A DNA stretch of 64,000 bases. Origin: Gymnothorax reevesii. Its lineage: Eukaryota; Chordata; Actinopteri; Anguilliformes; Muraenidae. The position numbers were made by a program, and so were the translations under genes. The notes beneath the pieces are model-generated. The model saw nothing but the letters and a program-made list of their open reading frames with translations, was not told the DNA's origin and did not search any database. Positions 12,916-24,631 of the stretch are shown here, one piece after another (within the stretch, counting starts at the first letter, position 1; the number at the start of each line of letters is the position of its first letter). Where the stretch lies: contig CM056588.1 in the NCBI GenBank assembly GCA_029721435.1, forward strand, positions 41,663,930 through 41,727,929, read 5' to 3'.

Positions 12916-13160
12916 GGTAGGGGAGACTGGGGTTTGATAAGCCATGGGGACCAATGAGCCATATCACTATTTTGCGATCAATCAATGACAGAGCTGCTTA
13001 AAACAGGAAAAAAATGTGACCATTGACTGATGAGACATGGGGATAAATGAGCCACATCACTATTTTGCCTATTTTAAACACCTTTGGCATTGATTGATCG
13101 CAAAATAGTGATATGGCTCATTGGTCCCCATGGCTCATCAGACCCCAGACTCCTCTATTG
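12916..13160. mobile_element. 245-bp fold-back element with ~72-bp arms
   Basis: Left arm 12917-12987 and right arm 13088-13160 are inverted copies. The inner 48 bases are identical between arms (from AGCCATGGGGACC through TTTTGCGATCAATCAATG). A third, diverged copy of part of the arm lies in the centre, at about 13027-13067 (TGAGACATGGGGATAAATGA onward). The outer ends read GTAGGGGAGACTGGGG on the left and the complement of ATAGAGGAGTCTGGGG on the right. There is no coding capacity. The near-perfect arms suggest recent spread or conversion. I could not identify a clear target duplication, so the superfamily is unknown. Confidence 0.85.
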
Positions 13161-15719
13161 TTTCCAACTTGTGAGTCTGTGTGTGAATGTCACCATGTCA
13201 AAATGTGGTCCTAAAGACTCCCATCATATCAGGAACTACCACAGAAGCGATTTTGAGTTCTTTCTCAGGTGTTCATATGTGTCTGTTCATCTGTCCCCGA
13301 GCAAATTTTGTCACTGTGATAGAGCCACAACTGCTTGATAACCGTTTTTCATCCAGAACGGTTTGTTAGCATGTTCGGGCCTAGTTATTACATACTCCAT
13401 TGGTGCCTGTGTCACAGCCTATTCATTCTAATAAAGTTGGATTGTTTGAATGGAAGCCACACACTTGCTGCTGATAAAAGCACCAGCAGAGCAAATTGAT
13501 TATGAAATGGCTGCCGAAGAGAATGAGCTGAGCCATTCAAGATTTGTTTGATTTGGCTAGTCTCTTGGCTCAATTGATCAAAGCAACCACATAAAAAGAC
13601 TTCAGTGAAAAAACCCCATCAAAGATACTGCAGAATTCAGCCATTTTCCCAGATTTTTTAAGGTTTCATTATTCATTAACTCAAAGCCATCTGCGAGACA
13701 CACATAGGCAAACACCACAGGGAAGATTAGAATCAAAATCAATGTGACATCACGGCATCCAGTTCATATGCAAATAATTAAATTGGAAGGGCAAGTGATT
13801 ATAAAATCTTTTTTTGTGACACTTTATGATAAGGCCACGTGAATTAGCAGAAAAGAGAAACTGTAAAAACACATTTGTCAGGTGTAAAATCATCTTTGCA
13901 CTTTAATTATTTAGCAACACATAGAAAATAAATGTAATGTGTCAGCCATTAAATAAACAAGTTTCGATTGGCTATATAAATTGACATTAACTTATTTAGT
14001 TAATGTGCTGTAATGATGCACGGATACATTAATAAGCAAGAGATCGTGCAGACCCACAGAGCGTAATGTGCATGCGTCCCGCTAAACGTTCCTAGCCAAT
14101 GTGCCTGCTAAGCGTCAATGAGTGAATGAATGAGTGAGCAAGTGACCATATTTTGCACTGTACAGACCACAGCGTCAGTTTGCACACCGTGGGAAAAACA
14201 CAGAAGAGATTCATTTCAAGGAGTCAGTGGCACATCCAACAGTACTGTATAGTGTAAACATCCTTTCTATTTTTGCTGCTTCCTAAACAAAATATGCATG
14301 AGCATGCATATCAGTCTACGTGTGAGTGTGTTATCTTTTTTGACAACCAACAGTCCCAAAGCATTAATGAGCGGGACCAACAGCAACCAATCAGAAAGTC
14401 CAAATAAACAACGGGGAAATCCAACAACATCCGCCATGGCACATCCAGGGACATTTGTTTGTCATTTGCGGAGTTTGCCTGAAGGCTCAGCACAAGTGAA
14501 CCAACCGAAAACAAATTGCATCCTTCTATTTTTTTGTACTCTCTCTTTTTGTTCATGTAGCACAATCTGTATTATGGAGTTTGTTTTCAAAGCTTCCTTT
14601 AATCTCCTTTCATCTGGCTTTATATCATTTTCTGTAAGTGATCCCAAATGCTCCAAATCGTGCCTGCCAAGACATGGTTTCAGTAAGGCCGACACATACA
14701 AGCGTTGCTTGAAAAGAGGCGAATGAAAGTGCAATTATCTTGATGGTGGTACTCATAACTTAGTGACAGTGAATAAGTCAAATTAATGTTTCAAAGAGGA
14801 AGAGTTATAGTCCTCCCGCATCAGACAGTACCACCTTTCTCATCACATTAATTTGACATTGACAGACAAGACAAGCTGGTTTTCCGCTCTTTTTCACCTG
14901 AGATGTGTCATAACAATGACAGTAGCTCAGTGCCTTATTACGAGGAGGGGGGGACAGCTGCAGGGTTAAATGGCCAGATCTGAATATGTCTACAGCAGAA
15001 CCACCTACCCTGTCATTTCTCTGGTCTAGCATGTCAGTCATATGAAATTAATTCAAACACAACTTTTCAGGACAAAAGATAAGGGCCATTGCCTTCAACT
15101 GAACCAGAGGTAGGGAGGAATCACCCTTCTGGGGATGTGATTATAATACACTGGCTGCGAAAAGATAAGCAATTACCATAAAAGAGATGGAAAACAGCGG
15201 AGAAGGTGGCCAATCTGCGTGGAACAATCACAAGTTGGGATCATCTAACTGACAGATAAATCATGTTTGAATGCGTTGAATCAAATCAACTGAATATAGA
15301 CTAACGAGCGAACGCATTATGACTAAGCATTCACCGCTGCAGACAGGGAGCACTTCACAAAACTTACCATTCTGGAGATGCACTAAACCAGTCATCCAAT
15401 CATGAAGATTTGACCCTCGTAAAAGTCATTCTAGTCTTTACACTCGGCCACTGCAACTACATACAGTATGTCGACTCGAGCCAACTGTTTATGGTCAAAA
15501 ACATCCCAGACCTTGACATGCCTTGTTGTAAGGAGATGAGCAATTTTATTTGCTTCCGCTGCGAGTGGACTGAATGTTTTGCCTCAGCAATGTATATCGT
15601 CCAATCCAGGAGAATTGGGACAATGAGTGAAATCCAAATGAAATGTAAAATTTGTGAACGAACTATAAAATGGCTCAACTAAATCTAACTGTTATCATTA
15701 GAATTGTACTAGCATTTCA
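13161..15719. other. AT-rich unique region, possible conserved non-coding element
   Basis: No gene or repeat was recognised. The segment from about 13440 to 14070 is low in repeats, AT-rich and dense in homeodomain- and POU-like words (CATATGCAAATAATTAAATT near 13768, TTTAATTATTTAG near 13910, CACGTG near 13838, TTGATCAAAG near 13574). That composition is typical of vertebrate developmental enhancers, but this is inference from motif look only. Opposing reading frames at 14298-14734 and 15410-15682 show no domain. Confidence 0.4.
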
Positions 15720-16490
15720 AACAACCTGATCCCCAACTCTCTACAATCAACCATTGAATAGTTATGAAGGGAAAAGGCTGAGTCAATCAGCACAAGGGGT
15801 GGGGGCTTTGTCAATTAATATGTGAGCTTTTCCTGAGTCCCACAACTCCACTCCCTCAATGACATACAGAGTTACATAGGAGAGAAGCAAAGCCAATCAG
15901 GAAAGGGGCGTTGTTTCATTGACTAACAAGTGACCCCTTCTTGAGCTCAAAAAACCCAACCCCAAACTCACTATAACTAAGAGTTCAATGGTTATGAAGG
16001 ATGAAATATTGTCCAATCAGAGAAGGGGGTGCGCTCTTCCTCAATTCACTTGGGGTTCTTTCCTGAGTCCAACAGCCCATCTCCAACTCTGTGACAAATG
16101 GTTCAATAGCAATGAATGATCAAAGAAAGGCCAATCAAGGAAGGTGGTATGGCTTTGGTAAATGACAAGTGACCCTTTCTTGGGTTCAAAAATCAAACAC
16201 CTGACTCTCTGTGAAAAACTGTTCAATAGTATTAATGATCAAATATCAACTAATTTAACATGCGATCCTTTCCTGGGTCCAACAACTCAATCCCCAGCTC
16301 TTTATGACAAGTGGTTCAATAGTTATTAAGGGTCAAATACCGACTAATAAGGAAAGGGGTAGGGGCTTAACCATTTCACATGCGATCCTTTCCTAGTCTA
16401 CAATCTCTCTATTCCTCAATCCAGAACTCCAACCACCAACGACAAATAGTTTAATAGTTTCAAAGGATCAAATATTGTCTATTAGGGTAA
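15720..16490. repeat. Decayed tandem array, ~120-bp unit, 6-7 copies
   Basis: The phrase TTTCCTGAGTCCAACAACTC and its variants recurs at about 15831, 15941, 16061, 16181, 16271 and 16391, spacings of 110, 120, 120, 90 and 120. Each unit also carries a variant of TGGTTCAATAGTTATGAAGG and, in most, CCAATCAGGAAAGG followed by a GGGGCTTTG word. Divergence is substantial and one unit has a ~30-bp deletion. No coding function is suggested. The repeated CCAAT word gives the array a regular series of possible NF-Y sites. Confidence 0.85.
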
Positions 16491-17499
16491 TATGTGGGAT
16501 AGAGTGATGAAAAAAGCCAAGAATCCTCCGTGTGTCTGTGGCTCTCTGCGCATGGTAAGGAGTCAGAGACATCAACATCTATCCTTTGGGGAAAGTCTAA
16601 AGAGTGAAGGGAATTTAAAGGTTCTTGCAAGAAAATCAAGACATGGTAAATGACTGAAGTTTATTAGAGGACAGAGAGATGAAAAAGAAACAGAAGGGGG
16701 GACAAGACAAAGAAAATATAAATATCCATTCTTTGGGACACTTTGGAGCTATACATAAAGTTTTGAAACTCCAGTCTTCAAATTGTGGGAATGTGAGAGC
16801 TTTCGAAAATGAATGGAATTCGAAGGAGCAGGAAATGCACAGATGGAAAAGAGGGATGGAAATGGGGGAATTGTCAAAAACTTAAAAATGACAAATCAGA
16901 CCCAACATGAAGCCATACAGCAAGTTGGATGTTTCTAGCTATGAAATTGCAGGAGTTTTAACAGTTTTAATAAATGACCCATTTATGGCAACAGGAAAAA
17001 ATGAATGAAAAAAGTAACAGAAAGAAGTGAGCTATTCATTCAAAAGGCACAAGCAATCTGACTGGCACATCCTAATGCTGCCCACCAATATTTGAGCTTG
17101 CTAAAGAAGAAGAAGAAGATTAAACGGTTGGCCTTCTCAAGCCAACTTAAACAGCAAGCAGTAATTTGCTAAATTAATGTGTTTTAACTCAAGTTTTTGG
17201 AAAATAGTGGCCATTTATACATGTGATGTTTGCCACATGTACCAATGAAATTTGGAAAGGCCATGTTCACTGATGTGTAACATTACCTCCTTTTAATAAG
17301 TAGTTGTTTTGAAACTGAGAAGACAAATTGTTGGAGTTTTGAAAGCGAAAAGCAGTCCAGGATCTCTGTTGCCCTGCATTTGCTTCATAATTTGCCACAT
17401 TTGCAATAGGAGGCAGCATATTTGCAAACTAGGCTGCAGGCTGGCCAGACTAGAAACTACACTCAATGGCTACAATGCCACGCTGTGGTAATATGTGCA
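16491..17499. other. Unique sequence; no gene recognised
   Basis: No transposon ends, RNA gene or recognisable protein. There is a short (GAA)n run near 17105-17119. The frame at 16679-16885 is lysine/glutamate rich because of purine bias and has no domain. The left boundary of the following Tc1-like remnant is unclear, and some of 17310-17500 may belong to it. Confidence 0.45.
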
Positions 17500-18742
17500 G
17501 AGAGTGACTTGGCGTTGTCCTGATGGAACAATTAGGAGAATTCCTGAAAAAGATTACTTCTGGAAGGCATTCCAAAATGCGTGTGTAACCTTCTGTGTCA
17601 ATCAACTCTTCACAGATGCGCTAGTTGTTCGCATGAAGAGTATTCATGTATCCCCAGATCACCACGGACACTGGTTGTTGAACGTCCCTGGTAACAAGAT
17701 GGCCCTTCTCCTCTTTGGCCCTGGGAAAACAATGCCCATTTTTCCCAAAAACTAATTTTAAGATCGACAAGTCAGACCACGCTACTCCTTTCAATTTTGC
17801 ATCAGTTCCAGTTCATTTCAGATGAGCTTGAGGCCAGAGAAGTTGGCAACTGGCCTGGCCAGTCCAGCTGCTGCACCATCCTCTTGAGCAGCCATGTTGT
17901 TTTCTACTGTCTTTATAAAATATGAATGGGTTCTCTGGAAAAGATGTTGTCTTGAAGTTCGCATATGTTACTGCAAAAAATCAGACTAATTTCTGGCATT
18001 AATGGTGGCTTCTCAGAGGAGCAAGTTACCCTTGCCAAGATAATCCCATACCATGACAGGGCATAGCTTTTGGACTTGTTCTTGACAACAGTCCAGAAAG
18101 TCTATTTCTTCTTTGATCCAGAGGGCGTTGCATTCATTTAATCTAAAAAACACCTGAAATATTGATTCGCCCAACCACACTCTATGTTTCAACTGTGTGA
18201 AGGTCCATTGCAGATTCCTCTGAGCCCTGAGAAGTCAACGGCGCTTCTGAATGCAGTTGACATGCGGCTGCCTTGTTACAAAGTAAAATTTTAACTGACA
18301 ATTGTGGATGGAAGGACATATTGAAGTACTTGATAAAGGTTTGCCAAAGTAATCCTAAGCACTTGTGGTCATGCCAATTTTAGATAAATCATGATTCTTG
18401 ATGCAGAGCTGCCTGACTGATTGGAGATCACAGATATTCATCTCTGACTTGTGCCCTTCTGCTGTATGCACAGAAATCCCTTCCAATTTCTTGAATCATT
18501 TAAATATTTTATGCACCACAGGACGTGAAATATCCACGCAGCATGGGAAAACTGGCAATCCTCTGCCCATCTATGCTCCTGAAGGACTAGACCTTTCCTG
18601 GACTCTGCTTTTGTACAAACGGATGATTACAATTACCGGCTAGCATCAGCTGTTTCAAATCACATCTTTATTAAAATTTCTAATCTCATTATTAAAATTC
18701 GCTTCATCCCAACTGTCTTTTGGAAATAGTCGCAGGCCTGAA
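17500..18742 (-). pseudogene. Two Tc1-like transposase remnants in the same orientation
   Basis: Minus-strand translation shows a transposase DNA-binding region around 18400-18520 (GRPVVHKIFKWFKKL) and a catalytic-domain region around 17960-18180 (LRAQRNLQWTFTQLKHRVW, then MVWDYLGKGNL). Next to it, at about 17620-17860, another catalytic-domain piece appears (KLVFGKNGHCFPRAKEEKGH, then VVIWGYMNTLH). Because the same part of the domain occurs twice, this is either two insertions of related elements or an internal duplication. The right end, with CATCCCAACTGTCTTTTGG and GCAGGCCTGAA near 18707-18739, resembles a Tc1-like terminus. Many stops and frame changes make it a relic. Confidence 0.7.
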
Positions 18743-21700
18743 TAGAGGGAATGGATATGAAAGAGAGAAGAGACAGGGCCCTAGACCTTTCCTTCATTTC
18801 AGACAGTCGTACCCAGTGACCCCTGGCAAGGCCAGAATTTCGACATCAGACAATGAGGGCCATCTATGAACCCTCTTCCCCGTTATCTGACTACAACTCA
18901 AACACACATGGATGTACGTTGTACATGCTGACACGCGAGAGGAAGCTTCCATGCACGGCAAAGACAGATGGACGGATAGACGCGTCTGGGTTTCATCAAG
19001 GCCTCGGCCAGTAAGGCGTGACCGGTCCTTGCGTGAAAGCGCTCAAAAAATGACGAATGTAACAAATGCTGGTTAAACCCATTATCCCTTTACAGGGAGA
19101 GGGAGAATACTTTGCAATTAGCCCACAGACGTGCAATCTACAGGCGGACTGCACCTCTCAGCGACTCCCTGTCTTGGATCCCGGCAAGATGATCAAACAC
19201 CACCTAGCGCCCGAGAGTGCAGGTCTACCACCCCTTCTTCTTGCCAAATTATTAGTTTCAGCCTCCTGCTTAAGGTTTTGGGGCCCAGGCCCGATCCATA
19301 TTTCTGCTCCTCCAAGTCTGAACCCATACCCTCAGCCCCACGGACATTCTCGTTCGCCAAGGCCATTAGCATTTGCCAATGCTGTCAGCAATACATTGCC
19401 TTTACTTGAATGTCTTCTAGTGTTTTCAGAGCGTGTACATACGATACATCTTCATAAAAAATCTCGCCGAAGCGAATACCTGAGATTCCTCACATTAAAA
19501 AGATTGCGGGAAAACCCCTAGCTGAAGAGCAACAATAGTTTTTTTTTTTTTTTTAAATGTTAGGGGATTTTTCAGAATGGAGAAAAGCAGTAATTTTTTT
19601 TCTCACAACTTCATGCTGATTGTGATAGCCACACATGGTTTCAGCCTTCTGATGATTGCTGTGGCTATAATTTTCGATGTGAGTGAGAGTGTGTTTGTGT
19701 ACGAGAGAGACTGTGCGCGTGACTGTGCGCGTGGTTGGGGCGTGTTTGTGGCATGCTGCACTAAAGTAGCATACACCAAACTGAGCCCGTTTTGGCTCCT
19801 TCCTTGCTTTGCTGTAAGAAAAGAGATGGGAGTTTCAGACATTAGGGCTGGTTTGTTAGTTTAGGATTCATCAGCTGGACACTATGTGTTTAGAGAAGAA
19901 TTACCCCAAGGCTCAAACTCAGCCCTGCTTTGTCAATAACATAATGTCATAAATACAACATGGTTCAAATCATACGCTCAATTAGCGACCCAGTATGTAG
20001 GGTGGGTGCTACTATATCACCATAATTTTAGAGCCAACATCAAGGTCCACAGTCGGATGAGTCAGAAAATGCAGGTTTTCTGTAAATTGGCTGGGCTCAA
20101 CAACTTCGAAGAAGTCAGCCGTGGATCTGTAGACATTTTATTCTTCCTCCAAAACCAGCGAAATACAAGGGCAATATGCAAATCAAAATGCATGCTTCGC
20201 TTCATCGGAGCAAAAGGAGGATCTGGTCTCTACATGCACTCAAGGGGCACGCCCACTCAGCATCATGCAAAGTAGCTTCCACGGATAATAACAGTGGGAG
20301 CTCAGTCAACAGCTACAGAGAACACACTCATTAATACCTGCTAGAACCCTTCACTGTATTAAAGTTCCACCTCCTTTAATAACCCATCATTACCTCAGAC
20401 ACACTCAGATGTAGACAGGACCGCCTTTGTTGGTTCAGCCCAGAGTAAAGCAAGGCATTTAACATCTACATTACCTAAAAGATACCTTAATGTATCCATA
20501 AACCGTGTAATTTTCAAATAAACACAGTGCCTCAGCGTCTTCACTAGAGCCGAAGCCTGCGTGCTGGAACCGAGTCGGGCTTACGAAACGCTGCGATTTT
20601 GGCGGAGTTTACCCAAGTTCACTTTTTTGATGGAGAAGCAAGAGCCGTAAACACCGAACGACAACAATAGCGCCCAGTTCCCTCAAAAGCGGCCAATCAG
20701 CAGCCAGATCAGCGAGCAGCTGCTACAACCAACAAAAACAAGCAAGAATCGCGGCCCTCTGATTGGATATTGGAGACCTGGCCAATGGAAAAACAAAAGG
20801 GAAAACTGCAAAGTGTTTTTCAGACCCGACAGCGCGGAACGGTTTGTCCCCAGGACATAAACGAACAAATGCCAATGTCCCTCTCCTTCACAGATTCTCC
20901 TCTTCACCACACCGCTGCCCCCTCCTCCACAATTACACGTCTTTCTTAACCAGGGGAGACCTGGAGAGGCGAAGGAATGCTCGCGAAAGGAAGGACAAAT
21001 GGATGAGCTTCAGAGCAGCGAAATTAAAAACACGCACCCCCGCATCCCAGATCCCCCAAGAGACAGGGGGAGGGAGGAGGACAGATACAGTGCAGAGGGA
21101 AGAGAGGAGAGAGTGAAAGAGAGAGAGGCAAGGAGATATAGTGAAAGAAAAAGAAGAAATGAGGAATGCGAAAAAGGGGCAAAGAATGAGTAAGCAGGAA
21201 TGAGGGGAAGAGACAGAGTGAGAGTAAGAGAGAGAGTTTCCGAGCAACAAAGGTTTAGGAGTTGCGAAAGAGACAAACTAGACTGTGCGTGACATCTGAC
21301 TAAATACTCTCATTGTTTTCTCCCTGTGCACACGTATCGTGTAACAGGCAGTGCGGAGGGGGGCCCAAAGGGGCAGCCAAGTCTCTGGGAGCAGACTGAA
21401 TCCCCAACAACAGACCTGGCAACCCTGTCCACTTGGTATTACAAAGATGTGTGGCCAGGCGCTGTTTATCCCGGCCGGCTCGTTTAAAGCCACGTTACCC
21501 CTCGAGCGCGGCGGCAGATCTGGAAAGCGATCTCGCCCGCGGAAAGATCTTTGACCAGTTCCTGGAAATCTAACGTACTTAAAACTGAGGCTTCAAAAGA
21601 AAGGGTGCTTGATGCACTTTGCATGGCTGCTTGCAAACAGAGGATAAATTCAGTGGGCGAATTTCTTCAGACTTATTGGTTCAATATGCTTGTGTTCCCC

Positions 21701-22434
21701 TTATGATGGCTGTTTAAAACATGGCTACCACCTCAGTGAATGCTGTTAACTTCAGATGAAGAAATTACCAGTGGGTTAAATGAAAGTCTCCAAATTAGAT
21801 GAGGGTAAGTTGTCCCCAAGTAACAAGTTTCCAAGGGGACAAAATCTGGCCATGAATTTAGAGCAGGCATATAAGCAAGCTCAAATTGCACAGACATCAA
21901 ATTATTTTCGCTGAGGTAAACTTACAAATTCAAACTAATTGATTATTTAGAAAATTTGGAAAGTAAAGTTAAAGAGAACGTAACTTAAAGAGAGGAGGAC
22001 ATAGATGTTAATGACACAATCTATCCTCTCTGCAGACTGAGGTCACTGAGGTCAAATCCAGCGGATGTCAACAGAGATGTGACCCCTGGGTCAGGAGGCT
22101 GATAAGGTCTGCAGGAGAGACCCCCCAAGTACACTCATACGCGGATGGACACACGCACAAGCGTGCGCGTAAACACATACATAAGCCCTCAGACATAAAT
22201 AAGCATACACACATAAATGCGTACTCACACTCAAATGCACACACATATAACAACACACACATACGTGCACATGCATTTACACATTCACATACATGTCAAC
22301 ACACACATGCACACAGAGTCACATGCTTGCACACAGACATGTGCACAGACACACAACACATGCATGTACACAGGAAAAGATGCACTAACTTGCGCAGAAA
22401 TACAAATACAACATAGACCCACATACACGCGCGC

Positions 22435-22470
<36 letters not shown>

Positions 22471-23109
22471 ACACCAATTTCAACCTCTCCCTCTTTTCCA
22501 AAAAATCTGCCCCCAGCTTTCTTTACCCACTGGGATGTGGGAGGTGTTGGGGGGGAGTTGTGGTCTGCCTGTTGCCGTGGTATCAATCCCTCTCGCTCTC
22601 TCCCTTTCACTGGCCCACCACCGGCACCCCACTCACCCCAGCATAAACCCCCCATGATTCAGCCACAGAAGCCCAGCATTGTAAAGGTGGCTGAATCGTC
22701 TGGGCTGTACCACTGGGACTGTGGCCCTGGTAAAAGAGGAACTGGACAAAAGTTCACGGAAGGTCACATGGACTCTGTGAGCTCCGAGCACTCACACACT
22801 CCTAATGAGGAGTCACCGCAAAAATTGCAGCAACGAGAAACTGTACAAGTTGGCAGAATTTAATGTGTCAGTTCATTGTAAAGTACCCCTCCCACCACAG
22901 GATCATCACTCCTGTCTGCACTTACATGAGCTCAATTTCACAGGCAGAGAATGTGACCGTGCTTCTCTGACCACACACACACACACACACACACACGCGC
23001 ACGCACTCTCTGTCTTTGATTGTGAGTCACAAAACCATCATCAACAGAAGTTATTGTGCCATTCTGCAAACAAATAGTTCAATGGCAATGGATGTATTTG
23101 AGTCAGTGG
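18743..23109. other. Unique region with purine tracts, CA array and CCAAT cluster
   Basis: No gene was recognised. A segment at about 20540-20800 is relatively CpG-rich and contains several CCAAT/ATTGG words (CGGCCAATCAGCAGC, CTGATTGGATATTGG, CTGGCCAATGG) near a CAGCAGCTGC E-box. It could be promoter- or enhancer-like, but no adjoining exon is visible. 21040-21240 is a purine-rich AGAG/GGAG tract. 22140-22470 is an imperfect CA-rich array ending in (AC)n at 22438-22468, and a shorter (AC)12 lies at 22973-22998. Reading frames such as 19066-19521, 20763-21116 and 22217-22657 overlap frames on the other strand and show no domains. Confidence 0.45.
22140..22470. repeat. Imperfect CA-rich microsatellite cluster
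   Basis: Alternating CACA/CATA/CACG words interrupted by ATGCAC and ACATGC. The last 30 bases, at 22438-22468, are a nearly pure (AC)n run preceded by CGCGCGCACACGC. Alternating purine-pyrimidine runs of this kind can adopt left-handed DNA. Histidine/threonine reading frames here are artefacts of the repeat. Confidence 0.9.
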
Positions 23110-23113
23110 ACAG

Positions 23114-23213
23114 ATCCTGGGGTGCGTTTCCCGAAATCACGGATGCTAACTTACATAGTTGGAGCCATTGACTGTGAATGGACGAATTAACTACGCTTTT
23201 GAGAAACACACTT
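23114..23213. mobile_element. Short hAT-type MITE, tentative
   Basis: GGGGTGCGTTTCCCGAAATC on the left faces CTACGCTTTTGAGAAACACA on the right about 85 bases away. These are the imperfect inverted ends of a very common class of fish MITE with a GTGCGTTTCCCGAAA terminus. A target duplication could not be assigned with confidence. No coding capacity. Confidence 0.5.
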
Positions 23214-24631
23214 CTGGTAGGTGCAAAGTCAGCTGTTCTTCCAAATGATTGGTTCATTTAGATCGTTCTAAACCAATCAAAAACAAAGCAATACAAGTCT
23301 GAGATGGTAACAGAATTCTTGGGCACTAGACTACAGAACTCTCCCAGGAAAGTAGGAACATAAGTAAAGTAAGAAAAGATTGATTTTGTTTTCATTTCTA
23401 TTACACCTCTGTATTACAAAAAAACACACAAAGGTATTTCCAGAGAACATAATGTACAGTTAAAAATGCATATATTTTGATTACAACACAATTTAATCTG
23501 GCATATGCTCAGCCCTCAAAAATTATTGGCAACCTTAGAGAATTAGAGCAAAAACCGGCTGTGAAGAATAGTCTTTATTGATTATCCTCTAGGTCTTTTA
23601 CTTAGATTATTATCTGAAGTCTACCTATTCATTGCAGTGAAACTACTGAAACAAAAAACATGTTTACATCCAATAAACATTTTTCTCCAAAACATGAGTT
23701 CCACAATTATTGTCACTCTTAGAAAATTCTACAATTAAAATCTAACTGAAGTATATTTCCAATCATATTTCACATTTTTCTGATTGATTGGGAAATCTAA
23801 AGTAGTAAACCATGACATCCCGTTTCCCAGGGGTAAAAATATGTGGCGACACAGGCCAAATTCCCTGTGTTATTCATCGGAATGGGAAAGAATCAGGAAC
23901 TCGGTGACGATGCACCAGGAAAAGTTGGTGAACTGCACAAATTAGGAAATTAATGACATAAAATTTCCACGCAGTTGACCATGCCCTTTCCACAATTATT
24001 ACAACAAGTAAGAAGTTTAAAGACACAGCTGATGTCAAGAATCAGCCTAGGAGAAATCCTTGACTACATTAACCCCACAGACCACAAGGAAGATGGTTCA
24101 ACAGGCAAAAAATCTCCACGGATCACAGCTGGAGAATAGCAGAGGTTAGTTGAGTCTTGGGGTGTGAACATCTCCAAAACTACCATCAGTTGCCACCTTC
24201 ATCAGCACAAGTTGTTTGGACAGAATGCCAGAAAAAAAGCCTCTGCTCTCAATAACATGAAAACGTGCCCACAGTTTGCCAAACATTACAGGAACTTTCA
24301 ATGGGACAGGGTTACGTGGCCAGATAAGACCAAAGCAAAGCATTTTGGCAAAAACCATCAAAGGTGGGTCTGGAGGACACAGAAGGATAACCATACAGAG
24401 AAGTGCCTCATACCCATTGTGAAGTATGGTGGTAGAACTCTGAGGTTATGGGGCTGTTTTTCTTCCTAAGGCCCTTAGGAAGGTATCTTGTTAGAATAGA
24501 TGGTATCAGACACTGCATCAAATACCAGGAAATATTAAATGAAAACCTAACAGCCTTTGCCAGGAAGCTTAAAATGGGCCATGATTGCACCTTCCAGCAG
24601 CATAATGATTCAAAGTGCACTTCAAAATCTA

